DNA of 14,255 nucleotides from a bacterium (GCA_029977305.1 JAPOLF010000028.1:1-14255); one strand, 5' to 3'. Counted from the stretch's first letter, positions 7,512 to 13,529 are shown. Notes: a model not told the origin generated them from the sequence alone. Numbers and translations are program-made.

Positions 7512-7546
7512 ACGTGCGCGCGGAACCTCTGGCTCCGCGCGCACGT
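7512..7546 (+). terminator. Perfect 13-bp hairpin after the SMP-30 gene
   Basis: The arms ACGTGCGCGCGGA (7512-7524) and TCCGCGCGCACGT (7534-7546) are exact reverse complements with a 9-base loop. It begins 9 bases after the TGA. There is no U-tract, only TTGATT following. Confidence 0.7.
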
Positions 7547-7571
7547 TGATTCAGCAACACGGCCCGCGTCT

Positions 7572-7577
7572 CAGGAG
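7572..7577 (+). promoter_or_regulatory. Ribosome binding site deciding the GTG start at 7584
   Basis: CAGGAG ends 6 bases before GTG 7584. The frame is open back to 7266, but that part lies inside the SMP-30 gene in another frame. Confidence 0.6.
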
Positions 7578-7583
7578 TTGCGT

Positions 7584-8840
7584 GTGATCATCCGTCGCGT
7601 CCTCGCCATCATGGCCATCGTCGCGCTCATCCTGCCGCTTCCTGCCGCCGCCGAGGATCTCGAAGCTGAGCGTGACCGCATTGCCGCGGAAACCGCCGCC
7701 CTCCGCGGCCTCCCGGTCCTCGACGAGATCGATGACGCCCTCATCACCACTGATGAGCTCCGCCAGCGCATGCCCATCCTCATCAGCGAGGACTACCCAG
7801 CCGAAGAAGCCAGCGCCGACCAACGCGTCCTCGCCGCGTTCGGCCTCCTCCCCGCTGAGTACGACCTCCTTCAGGCCTACATCGACCTGCTCGCCTCTCA
7901 GGTGGCCGGGTTCTATGACCCCGCCACCGACGAGATGTATGTCATCAGCGACACCGGCGATTTCAACGGCGAAGATCAATACACCTACGCGCATGAAGCA
8001 GTCCACGCCTTGCAAGATGCGTCCTTCGACATCAAGACCGGCTACGACCAAGCCCTCGCCATCAACGACGACGCCTCACTCGCCTTTTCCGCCCTCGTCG
8101 AGGGGGACGCAACCCTCGCCTCGAATGACTACCTTTTCGCCAACCCGGACCTCACCAACGACATCATCTTCGCGGGAAGCGGCGACTCCACCCTCATCGA
8201 TCAAGCCCCTGCCTTTCTCAGCACCGGCCTCCTCTTCCCCTACCTGAGCGGCCTCGATTTCGTCACCGCCGTGCGCGATGCCGGCGGCTGGGATGCCGTC
8301 AACGCCGCCTACGCCGATCCTCCCGTCTCCACCGAGCAGATCCTCCACCCGGAGAAGTACCTCGAACGTGACGACCCCACCCCGGTCACGATTCCCGACC
8401 TCGCCGCCGTCCTCGGCCCCGAGTGGTCCATCCTCGACAGCAATACCCTCGGTGAATTCACCATCGTGCAACTCCTCGCCGATCTCCAACCTGGTGAGGG
8501 GCTCAACTTGATCACCGGCGGATTCCGCTTCCCGATCCCGGCGCTGAATGCGGCGGCCGGTTGGGACGGCGACCAGTACGCCCTTTGGGTCAACGGCGAA
8601 GATGATCTCCTCCGTTTCGATACCGAGTGGGATACCCCGCAGGATGCCGCCGCCTTCGCCCGCGCCATGGCGCAACTCGCCGAGCGGCGATTTCACAACG
8701 TCTTTCAACCGCAGGAAGATGAATCACGGCGCATGGACGGGGATGGCGCGTCGGTGGTCATCGCCATCGACGGCACACGCGTCACCTACGTCCAATCCAC
8801 CATCCCGGAGATCGTCGCTGCAGTCGCTTCGGCTTCATGA
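7584..8840 (+). CDS. Secreted HExxH metallopeptidase-like protein
   Basis: This encodes 418 residues from GTG 7584, chosen by the CAGGAG site and because the signal peptide then begins at residue 1. That peptide has a positive MIIRR start, a hydrophobic core at about 6-20 and an AAA-ED cleavage region. There is no Cys lipobox. HEAVH at 137-141 is a zincin HExxH motif, and a Glu at 173 in 'ALVEGDATLAS', about 32 residues later, is a good third zinc ligand as in gluzincins. The context 'YTYAHEAVHALQD...ALVEGDA' is familiar from uncharacterised Chloroflexota proteins. Zinc-dependent peptidase activity outside the membrane is inferred, with unknown substrate. The C-terminal half has no recognised domain and ends in a short Ala/Ser tail. 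It stands alone between two hairpins. Confidence 0.82.
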   Translation: MIIRRVLAIMAIVALILPLPAAAEDLEAERDRIAAETAALRGLPVLDEIDDALITTDELRQRMPILISEDYPAEEASADQRVLAAFGLLPAEYDLLQAYIDLLASQVAGFYDPATDEMYVISDTGDFNGEDQYTYAHEAVHALQDASFDIKTGYDQALAINDDASLAFSALVEGDATLASNDYLFANPDLTNDIIFAGSGDSTLIDQAPAFLSTGLLFPYLSGLDFVTAVRDAGGWDAVNAAYADPPVSTEQILHPEKYLERDDPTPVTIPDLAAVLGPEWSILDSNTLGEFTIVQLLADLQPGEGLNLITGGFRFPIPALNAAAGWDGDQYALWVNGEDDLLRFDTEWDTPQDAAAFARAMAQLAERRFHNVFQPQEDESRRMDGDGASVVIAIDGTRVTYVQSTIPEIVAAVASAS

Positions 8841-8857
8841 GCCAGCAGTGATAAAGC

Positions 8858-8874
8858 GCGACGCACCGCGTCGC
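8858..8874 (+). terminator. Short 7-bp hairpin after the metallopeptidase-like gene
   Basis: GCGACGC (8858-8864) pairs exactly with GCGTCGC (8868-8874) across a 3-base loop, 17 bases after the stop. It is weaker than the other hairpins in the window. Confidence 0.4.
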
Positions 8875-8968
8875 TCACCAGCGCGTTCCTCTGACGACGA
8901 CGCCGAAATTCCACCGGTTCCGCTGATCCCGCCTCCCGGAGGTCCTGCTTTGCGGGAAAACGGGAACA

Positions 8969-8988
8969 CACGGCCAATATTGCCCGTG
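8969..8988. repeat. 20-base near-palindrome, possible operator
   Basis: CACGGCCAATATTGCCCGTG reads as a dyad around AT with a single C/C mismatch pair. It directly abuts the first TGCCCCAT repeat. Confidence 0.45.
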
Positions 8989-9142
8989 CCCCATTGGTCA
9001 CAGCCTGCCAAACCGGCACGGTACTTTTGGGTGTGCCCCATCCTCATCTGGCCCCAAACCTGCCCCATTCGTCCCACGGACGATTGGTCTGAACGTTCAT
9101 GTTTCGCCCGAATGCGTACGTACATAAGGACCATTAGGTGAT

Positions 9143-9176
9143 GTTCCGACCTGTGCCAAGTTGGCACGTTCGGAAC
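9143..9176. repeat. Compound inverted repeat upstream of the response regulator
   Basis: Outer arms GTTCCGA (9143-9149) and TCGGAAC (9170-9176) and inner arms GTGCCAA (9153-9159) and TTGGCAC (9161-9167) are each exact reverse complements, nested around one central G. It could act as an operator dyad or as a hairpin in a leader RNA. Confidence 0.5.
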
Positions 9177-9310
9177 GCATGTACGAACGATTCTTGCCTC
9201 ATTGTCCGTTGATCTCACCCGTCCGGACCTTTACTGTCTTCACACGGGCCGACGGGTCGGTGAGGTGAGGCTCACCGGGAGCGTGGGGTACGGCCCGAAC
9301 GCAAGACGGG

Positions 9311-9316
9311 AAGGGG
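9311..9316 (+). promoter_or_regulatory. Ribosome binding site deciding the GTG start at 9325
   Basis: AAGGGG ends 8 bases before GTG 9325. The same frame is open back to 9202, but the extra residues have no counterpart in response regulators. Confidence 0.6.
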
Positions 9317-9324
9317 TACCGATC

Positions 9325-10092
9325 GTGATCACCAAGCGGGTGCTTATCGTCGACGACCATCCGATGTTCCGCGCCGGCATCCGCCGCGCCGTGGAGGCCG
9401 GAGACAAGTTCCGCGTTGTCGGAGAGGCGGGTTGCGCCTACGAGGCCATCGACGTCGCCGACGTCCATCGTCCCGAGGTCATCCTCCTCGATTGCCAGCT
9501 CCCCGGGATCTCGGGGCTCAAGGTCGCCCGTATCCTCCGCCGCAAGCACCCCCGCGCCCGGATCGTCCTCTTCTCCATGTTCGGCGACGAGGCCCGCGTC
9601 ATCGAAGCCATCCACGCCGGTGCCGTGGCCATGCTCCCCCGTGACATCGCCGTCAATGCCCTCCTCGAGGTCCTTGACCGCGTCGTGGCTGGCGAGCATC
9701 TCCTCCGCGCCGCCATCCAATCCCGCCCCGTCATTGCCCAGCGCGCCCGCGCCGAGATGCGTCTCGTCAACACCGGCAAGTCCGCCGCCAGCCAGCTCGA
9801 CGCCCTCCCGCTCTCCACGCGGGAACTTGCCGTCCTCGACTGCGCCGCGCAGGGCCTCTCCAACAAGCAGATTGCCACCGCTCTGTTCGTGACCGAACAG
9901 ACCGTGAAGAACCACTTCACCAGCGTGCTCCGCAAGCTCGAAGCGGACGACCGCGTCGGTGCCATCCTCCACGCCGTCAAGCACGGCTGGGTGGAGATCG
10001 GCCCGCCGAATGCCCGCACCGACGTCCGCTGGCTGCTGGCCCACCCCGTCCAGCCTGCCGCTCAACCGGCAGCCACCCGCGTTTCTGCCTAG
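9325..10092 (+). CDS. NarL/FixJ-type response regulator, REC plus LuxR HTH
   Basis: This encodes 255 residues from GTG 9325; the domain begins immediately (ITKRVLIVDDHPMF), so earlier starts are unlikely. The receiver domain spans about residues 5-120. It has the acidic pair at 10-11, the phospho-acceptor Asp56 in 'VILLDCQLPG', and Ser84 in the Thr/Ser switch position. The usually invariant Lys of 'LLKD' is replaced: the sequence is 'MLPRD', with Arg106. A variable linker with several Arg/Ala follows. The DNA-binding LuxR domain lies at about 161-225 (LSTRELAVL...GLSNKQIA...TVKNHFTSVLRKL). The C-terminal 30 residues are unstructured-looking. It is a cytosolic two-component regulator, yet no sensor kinase is adjacent. 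The dyad-rich region upstream may be its own control region. Confidence 0.93.
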   Translation: MITKRVLIVDDHPMFRAGIRRAVEAGDKFRVVGEAGCAYEAIDVADVHRPEVILLDCQLPGISGLKVARILRRKHPRARIVLFSMFGDEARVIEAIHAGAVAMLPRDIAVNALLEVLDRVVAGEHLLRAAIQSRPVIAQRARAEMRLVNTGKSAASQLDALPLSTRELAVLDCAAQGLSNKQIATALFVTEQTVKNHFTSVLRKLEADDRVGAILHAVKHGWVEIGPPNARTDVRWLLAHPVQPAAQPAATRVSA

Positions 10093-10115
10093 GGAGCCCC
10101 GACCATTGACCGAAT

Positions 10116-10148
10116 CGAACCGCCGATCCGTTACGGATCGGCGGTTCG
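10116..10148 (+). terminator. Perfect 15-bp hairpin after the response regulator
   Basis: The arms at 10116-10130 and 10134-10148 are exact reverse complements with loop TTA. It begins 23 bases after the TAG. There is no U-tract. Confidence 0.72.
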
Positions 10149-10199
10149 GCGTCGGTGCCGGTCCGGTGCAACCCACACATCCGGAACCAGAACCGGGCA

Positions 10200-10209
10200 T
10201 GCTATCGTC
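10200..10209 (+). promoter_or_regulatory. Possible extended -10 of the small Cys-rich operon
   Basis: TGCTATCGTC (10200-10209) has a TG-x extension and a TATCGT hexamer (4/6 to consensus), about 60 bases before the ATG and after the hairpin that closes the regulator gene. No good -35 box is seen. The rest of 10149-10268 holds no gene. Confidence 0.3.
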
Positions 10210-10268
10210 TCCCTAGCAATGAGTACTGCGCGTGGTGCGCTCTCTGCCAAGACCAAGGACGCGTATTG

Positions 10269-10775
10269 ATGAGTATCGTCACCCGGATTTCCGAGGCACT
10301 GGCGCGGGGCTCCACCCGTCGTCGTGCCGTTCACACCGCCGCCGTGGCGAGCTTCGCCAATGTTGCCGCCGTCGCCGCCGTCGGGCCCCGCAGCCCCCAA
10401 GGGGAGCAATGCGTCGCACGGCTCACGTACGGCGAAACGGCCTGCAACCCACCCTACGGTGCCTACTGCAACAACACCGAGTACGGGAACGACGCAGCCA
10501 ACTGCGACGGCGCCTCCTGCGCCAACGGCTGCACCCTCGATGACCAGTACTACCCGCAGGAAGTCCAACCCGCCTGCTGGTGCACCTCCTTCGAGCAGGT
10601 CGAGGGCAACAAGAACGCCCGCGCCTACTGGAAGTGCTGCGACTGCCAGTGCCCGACCCTCATCCACGGTCAGTACGGTGATGTGCCCGAATACAACGGC
10701 ACCTATGGCTGCGGCTGCCGTGAACGCGTCGAGGTCGAATTCAAACCGGTCTCCAAGAAGAAGAAGCGGAAGTAG
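10269..10775 (+). CDS. Small exported Cys-rich protein with lysine tail
   Basis: This encodes 168 residues from ATG 10269, with AAGGA about 9 bases upstream; the frame is open back to 10155, but that part looks non-coding and includes the promoter candidate. The N terminus (MSIVTRISEALARGSTRRRA) followed by an Ala/Val-rich segment to about residue 38 resembles the RR-type leaders of the other Cys-rich proteins here. The mature part has 14 cysteines, including a tight 'WKCCDCQC' cluster and a 'YGCGC' pair. It ends in SKKKKRK. It lacks the CPNGCC repeats of the large proteins. The C-rich cluster could bind metal or form disulfides; neither can be decided from sequence. It is probably co-transcribed with the next gene, 12 bases downstream. 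No family recognised. Confidence 0.75.
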   Translation: MSIVTRISEALARGSTRRRAVHTAAVASFANVAAVAAVGPRSPQGEQCVARLTYGETACNPPYGAYCNNTEYGNDAANCDGASCANGCTLDDQYYPQEVQPACWCTSFEQVEGNKNARAYWKCCDCQCPTLIHGQYGDVPEYNGTYGCGCRERVEVEFKPVSKKKKRK

Positions 10776-10787
10776 GGGGGGGATTCC

Positions 10788-11267
10788 ATGGACGGTCGTC
10801 GCTTCGACGCCCTCACGCGGCGTCTCTCAATCGCAACCTCCCGCCGCAAGTCGATCGCGGCGTTCGGCATCGCCATGGTCCCGGTCGCCCTTCGGCGTGC
10901 CCCCGCAGAAGCCATCTCGCAAGAGCCGTGTCGATGGGCTGACCTCCCGTGCCGGCGCAACAAAGACTGCTGCCAAGGGGCGGTGTGCGCCGGGGGCCGC
11001 TGCACCTGTCACAAGAGCAAGATCCAGTGTGGCGACATCTGCGTCACCGAGGCGATCGCCAACAGCTACTCCTGCTGCAAACCCTACAAATCTCAGTGTG
11101 ATCCCAACGATTGGACGGTCCAGTGCTGTGGCAACTCGAGCTGCACCGGTCGCCTCGATGGCAACCGTGTCTGCTGCGGCCTGCACATCCACCCCTGCAC
11201 CGAGGAGAACAAGGAGTACTGCTGCAGCGGCGAATGCGGCAGCAATGGCCGTTGCACCCAGTTCTGA
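10788..11267 (+). CDS. Small exported Cys-rich protein with shared Cys module
   Basis: This encodes 159 residues from ATG 10788, with AGGGGGG about 5 bases upstream. The leader MDGRRFDALTRRLSIATSRR plus a hydrophobic stretch to about residue 42 is a Tat-like signal and aligns with the leader of the large protein at 1301. There are 22 cysteines in the mature part, including five CC doublets. The first module (CRRNKDCCQGAVCAGGRCTC, then CGDICV) matches the N-terminal module of the large protein (TKCCLGSQCRNGLCVC...CAGECV), so they share ancestry. The remainder reads as repeated CC-x3-4-C elements. A disulfide-rich extracellular protein is inferred; function unknown. It follows the 10269 gene in an apparent two-gene operon, and a hairpin lies after the stop. 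Confidence 0.8.
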   Translation: MDGRRFDALTRRLSIATSRRKSIAAFGIAMVPVALRRAPAEAISQEPCRWADLPCRRNKDCCQGAVCAGGRCTCHKSKIQCGDICVTEAIANSYSCCKPYKSQCDPNDWTVQCCGNSSCTGRLDGNRVCCGLHIHPCTEENKEYCCSGECGSNGRCTQF

Positions 11268-11295
11268 TCCCTCACGCAGTCATCGACCCTAGCGC

Positions 11296-11323
11296 GCCCC
11301 GCAACCTCTCCCGCGAGCGGGGC
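11296..11323 (+). terminator. 7-bp GC hairpin after the Cys-rich operon
   Basis: GCCCCGC (11296-11302) and GCGGGGC (11317-11323) are exact reverse complements, with a 14-base loop that itself holds a CTC/GAG pairing. It lies 28 bases after the TGA. Confidence 0.5.
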
Positions 11324-11337
11324 ACACCGGTACCGAG

Positions 11338-11406
11338 GTGGTCGTGGCAATTGCCTTCCTCGTCTTCGCCGCACTCGTCGGGCTGCTGAACGCCCACGTT
11401 CCCTGA
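11338..11406 (+). CDS. Possible 22-aa hydrophobic mini-ORF before the membrane gene
   Basis: GTG 11338 to TGA 11404-11406 encodes a strongly hydrophobic peptide (VAIAFLVFAALVGLLNAHVP at its end), the length of one membrane span. It is in the same frame as the membrane-protein gene that starts 3 bases after this TGA. There are two readings. It may be a leader peptide that couples translation to the next gene. Or it may be the original first membrane helix of that gene, cut off by an in-frame stop or a sequence error. The ribosome binding site is poor (GAGGTG is immediately adjacent or 3 bases from GTG 11344). Confidence 0.3.
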   Translation: MVVAIAFLVFAALVGLLNAHVP

Positions 11407-11409
11407 ACG

Positions 11410-11991
11410 GTGAACATGGGGCTCAGCCTCGGTCTCCTCGGTCGAGGAGGCACCGGACGCGCGTGGCGCTACGGCATCCTGCATGTGGTCATGGCCGGGG
11501 TCGGCGGCGCGGTGGTTGGCGGTCTTCTCGGATTGGTCGGTCAGCTTCTCGGTCTCGCCCAATGGCGCTGGTGGATCATCGGTGTCACCGCGCTTGTCGC
11601 CTTGGGCATCGCGCTCACCCACAGCTCGTACCAACTCCTCAGTCAGCGGCAGGTCCCACGCCGCTGGTCCCCCAAGTACCGCCTCACCACCGTCTACACC
11701 GTCTGGGGCTTGATGATGGGGTGTGGCCTCTACACCCCCGTCTACCACACCGCCCTCCTCGTCATGCTCGCCACCCAGCTCACCGTCGGCCCCACCGTCG
11801 GCATCATCAGCGGTTTCCTCTTCGGCATCGTTCGCCAATCCACCTCACTCTGGCCCGTCGCCCGCCACTACGACATGGAGCGCACCATGCGCCTCCTCGA
11901 AGAGCTCCGCCCAGGCGCGCGGCTCTTCAACATCCTCCTCGTCACCGCGGTCCTGGTCCTCGTTGTCTACGAGGTGGCCTTCGCCCGATAG
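11410..11991 (+). CDS. Multi-pass membrane protein of unknown function
   Basis: This encodes 193 residues from GTG 11410, or ATG 11416 two codons later; neither has a clear ribosome binding site. Hydrophobic segments lie at about 21-50, 54-72, 92-120, 123-141 and 172-190, giving roughly five membrane spans. A basic loop (SQRQVPRRWSPKYR) lies at 78-91 and a charged cytosolic-looking stretch (RHYDMERTMRLLEELRPGAR) at 152-171. I do not recognise the family. The start lies 3 bases after the TGA of a hydrophobic mini-ORF in the same frame, so translation may be by reinitiation, or the N terminus may have been truncated. A promoter-like TATACT for the next gene follows 11 bases after the stop. Confidence 0.72.
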   Translation: MNMGLSLGLLGRGGTGRAWRYGILHVVMAGVGGAVVGGLLGLVGQLLGLAQWRWWIIGVTALVALGIALTHSSYQLLSQRQVPRRWSPKYRLTTVYTVWGLMMGCGLYTPVYHTALLVMLATQLTVGPTVGIISGFLFGIVRQSTSLWPVARHYDMERTMRLLEELRPGARLFNILLVTAVLVLVVYEVAFAR

Positions 11992-12008
11992 ACCCGCACC
12001 CGTATACT
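11980..12008 (+). promoter_or_regulatory. Promoter candidate for the 74-aa protein / ATP-grasp pair
   Basis: TATACT at 12003-12008 matches the -10 consensus at 5/6. A weak TTCGCC at 11980-11985 lies 17 bases upstream, inside the end of the membrane-protein gene. The start codon follows 44 bases later. Confidence 0.4.
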
Positions 12009-12039
12009 CGTCTCGCAGTCGTTGAATCACCCACCCCAT

Positions 12040-12044
12040 GGAGG
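12040..12044 (+). promoter_or_regulatory. Ribosome binding site deciding the start at 12053
   Basis: GGAGG lies 8 bases before ATG 12053. The upstream ATG at 12038 overlaps the site itself and is therefore unlikely. Confidence 0.6.
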
Positions 12045-12052
12045 TGCACCGC

Positions 12053-12277
12053 ATGATGGACCTGACTCCCGGCGACACGCGCGTCTTCCTCTTCCACAGC
12101 GCGGGTGCCGCCATGGATCCCGGCAACGCCATGACCGCCGTCAACGAGTGGCTCACCAAGGACCGCTCCGGCTCCCCCTACCCGAACCTCAAGATCCGCG
12201 ACATCACCGTCACCCCCGACGGGCAGGGCGGCGTTTTCACTTTGGTCGTCTGCGATCTCGGAACCCGCGCCGGCTAG
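12053..12277 (+). CDS. Small 74-aa protein of unknown function
   Basis: ATG 12053 (or the next codon, also ATG) follows GGAGG at 8 bases. The protein is soluble-looking, without signal peptide or membrane span. Its order of elements suggests a small alpha/beta fold: a beta strand (TRVFLFHS), a helix (AMTAVNEWLTKD), a strand with a following turn (NLKIRDITVTPDGQGG) and a final strand (VFTLVVCDLG). It has one Cys. The 'VNEWL...KIxDI' pattern is faintly reminiscent of short Cse60-like spore proteins, but I would not assign that. The TAG is followed after only 4 bases by the ATG of the ATP-grasp gene, which has no clear ribosome binding site of its own, so the two are probably translationally coupled and may work together. 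Confidence 0.72.
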   Translation: MMDLTPGDTRVFLFHSAGAAMDPGNAMTAVNEWLTKDRSGSPYPNLKIRDITVTPDGQGGVFTLVVCDLGTRAG

Positions 12278-12281
12278 CCCC

Positions 12282-13529
12282 ATGTCGGCTCCCCGGGTGC
12301 TCGTCCTCTACAGCCCCGCGAGCTACCGCGGCAACGCCTTTCTCGATGCCGCCAAGCGCCTCGGCTATGACACCGTCGCCGGCATCGACCTCCCCCCGGA
12401 GCTCGCCGAGCGCTGGGGAGTCCCTCTCGCGCTCGATTTCGCCGATCCCGAGGCCGCCGTCGACCAGATCGTCACCCTCCACGCCGCCGACCCCTTCGAC
12501 GCGGTCCTCGCCGTCGATGACCGCGCCACCCTCATCGCCGCCCGCGCCGCCGATCGCATCGGCCTCCCGCACAACGACCCTGCCTCCGCCCTCGCCGCAC
12601 GCGACAAGTGGGTGATGCGCCAGCGCTTCGCCGATGCCGGCGTCCCCGTGCCGCGCTTCACCCGCTACCCGCTCGACGCCGACCCTGCACACGTCGCTGG
12701 TGATGAGCACTATCCCTGCGTGGTGAAGCCACTTCGCCTCTCCGGCAGCCGCGGCGTCATTCGCGCCGACACCCCCGACGAGTTCGTCGCCGCGTGGGAT
12801 CGCACCCGCGCCATCATCGAGCGCGACGGCGTCGACCCTGATGCCGCCGCCATCCTCGTCGAGGACTATCTCCCCGGGGTGGAGGTCGCCGTCGAAGGCC
12901 TGCTCACCGCCGGCACCCTCGACGTCCTCGCCATCTTCGACAAACCCGATCCCCTCGAGGGCCCCTTCTTCGAGGAGACGATCTACGTCACCCCCTCCCG
13001 CCTCGAGCCCGCGGTGCAAACCGCCATCGCCGATGCCACCGCTCGCGCCGCTGCCGCGGTCGGCCTCCGCGAAGGCCCGGTGCACGCCGAACTCCGCATC
13101 AACGACCGTGGCGTCTGGCCGATCGAGCTCGCCGGCCGCTCCATCGGCGGTCTGTGCAGCTCCGTCCTCGAGTTCGGCCTCGGCGCCACCCTCGAGGAAC
13201 TGATCTTGCGTCACGCCGTGGGGGACCCGCTGCCGCATCCGCAACGCGCGGGCGAGGCAGCGGGCGTCATGATGATCCCCATCCCGTCCAGCGGCATGCT
13301 CAAGGCGTGCTCAGGCGTGGAGGAGGCTGCCGCAGTGCCCCTGATCACCGGTGTCGAGATCACCGCCCCGCTCAATCAACCCGTCCTCACCCTGCCCGAA
13401 GGCGATGCCTATCTCGGCTTCATCTTCGCCCGCGGCGATACCCCCGCCGCAGTCGAACATGCCCTCCGGGAAGCCCATGCGATGCTCCACTTCCGCATCA
13501 CCCCGATGATCACCCTCGGCACCCATTGA
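12282..13529 (+). CDS. ATP-grasp ligase-type enzyme
   Basis: This encodes 415 residues. The N-terminal Rossmann-like preATP-grasp domain (RVLVLYSPASYRG) spans about 1-100. The ATP-grasp fold follows: Lys109 in 'ARDKWVMRQ', the ATP-binding Lys149 in 'YPCVVKPLRLSGSRGV' with its glycine-rich loop, and 'ILVEDYLPGVEVAVEG' (191-206). The catalytic strand is 'EGPVHAELRIN' with 'PIELAGRSIGG' (280-290) providing the Mg2+ and phosphate contacts. Family enzymes join a carboxylate to an amine or thiol through an acyl-phosphate. The HxE...IE-x-AGR-x-GG layout resembles L-amino acid ligases and carbamoyl phosphate synthase-like domains. The substrate is unknown; cytosolic. The start 4 bases after the preceding 74-aa gene, without its own clear ribosome binding site, suggests coupling. 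The C-terminal domain (about 325-415) is typical of the group. Confidence 0.88.
   Translation: MSAPRVLVLYSPASYRGNAFLDAAKRLGYDTVAGIDLPPELAERWGVPLALDFADPEAAVDQIVTLHAADPFDAVLAVDDRATLIAARAADRIGLPHNDPASALAARDKWVMRQRFADAGVPVPRFTRYPLDADPAHVAGDEHYPCVVKPLRLSGSRGVIRADTPDEFVAAWDRTRAIIERDGVDPDAAAILVEDYLPGVEVAVEGLLTAGTLDVLAIFDKPDPLEGPFFEETIYVTPSRLEPAVQTAIADATARAAAAVGLREGPVHAELRINDRGVWPIELAGRSIGGLCSSVLEFGLGATLEELILRHAVGDPLPHPQRAGEAAGVMMIPIPSSGMLKACSGVEEAAAVPLITGVEITAPLNQPVLTLPEGDAYLGFIFARGDTPAAVEHALREAHAMLHFRITPMITLGTH

Larger units (their letters stand above)
8841..9324. promoter_or_regulatory. Long non-coding region upstream of the response regulator
   Basis: No credible gene is seen in these 484 bases. 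The open frame on the minus strand (8835-9218) lacks family-like composition or a good start site. The A/T content is visibly higher than in the genes. Contents: a 20-base near-palindrome at 8969-8988; TGCCCCAT three times (8987, 9034 and 9061); ATTGGTC twice; the palindrome GAACGTTC at 9091-9098; and a compound inverted repeat at 9143-9176. This density of symmetric sites fits a control region for the regulator downstream, but no binding protein can be named. Confidence 0.5.

Noticed and set aside
6499..7560. 353-codon minus-strand open frame opposite the SMP-30 gene
   Set aside because: It is an antisense shadow with Gly/Ala/Val/Glu/Asp-rich repeats; the plus strand carries a full recognisable SMP-30 protein with metal ligands.
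9091..9186. GAACG/CGTTC elements considered as a LexA-type SOS box
   Set aside because: The half-sites are joined with zero or one base between them and not the GAAC-N4-GTTC spacing of known boxes.
9161..9190. TTGGCAC considered as a sigma54 -24 element or sigma70 -35 box
   Set aside because: No TTGC follows at the sigma54 spacing, and no acceptable -10 hexamer lies 16-18 bases downstream; the heptamer is better explained as an arm of the inverted repeat.
8835..9218. 127-codon minus-strand open frame in the gap before the response regulator
   Set aside because: There is no ribosome binding site or domain, the composition is mixed and unlike the neighbouring genes, and it overlaps the stop of the metallopeptidase-like gene.
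9199..10200. 333-codon minus-strand open frame opposite the response regulator
   Set aside because: It is an antisense reading of a canonical REC-LuxR gene; it has no recognisable family features.
12053..12277. 74-aa protein considered as a graspetide-type RiPP precursor
   Set aside because: It lacks a Thr/Ser and Glu/Asp-rich core repeat and looks like a folded alpha/beta protein, so only a looser partner role is proposed.
12237..13244. 335-codon minus-strand open frame opposite the ATP-grasp gene
   Set aside because: It is an antisense shadow of a well-supported ATP-grasp enzyme; low-complexity Gly/Ala/Asp/Glu composition.
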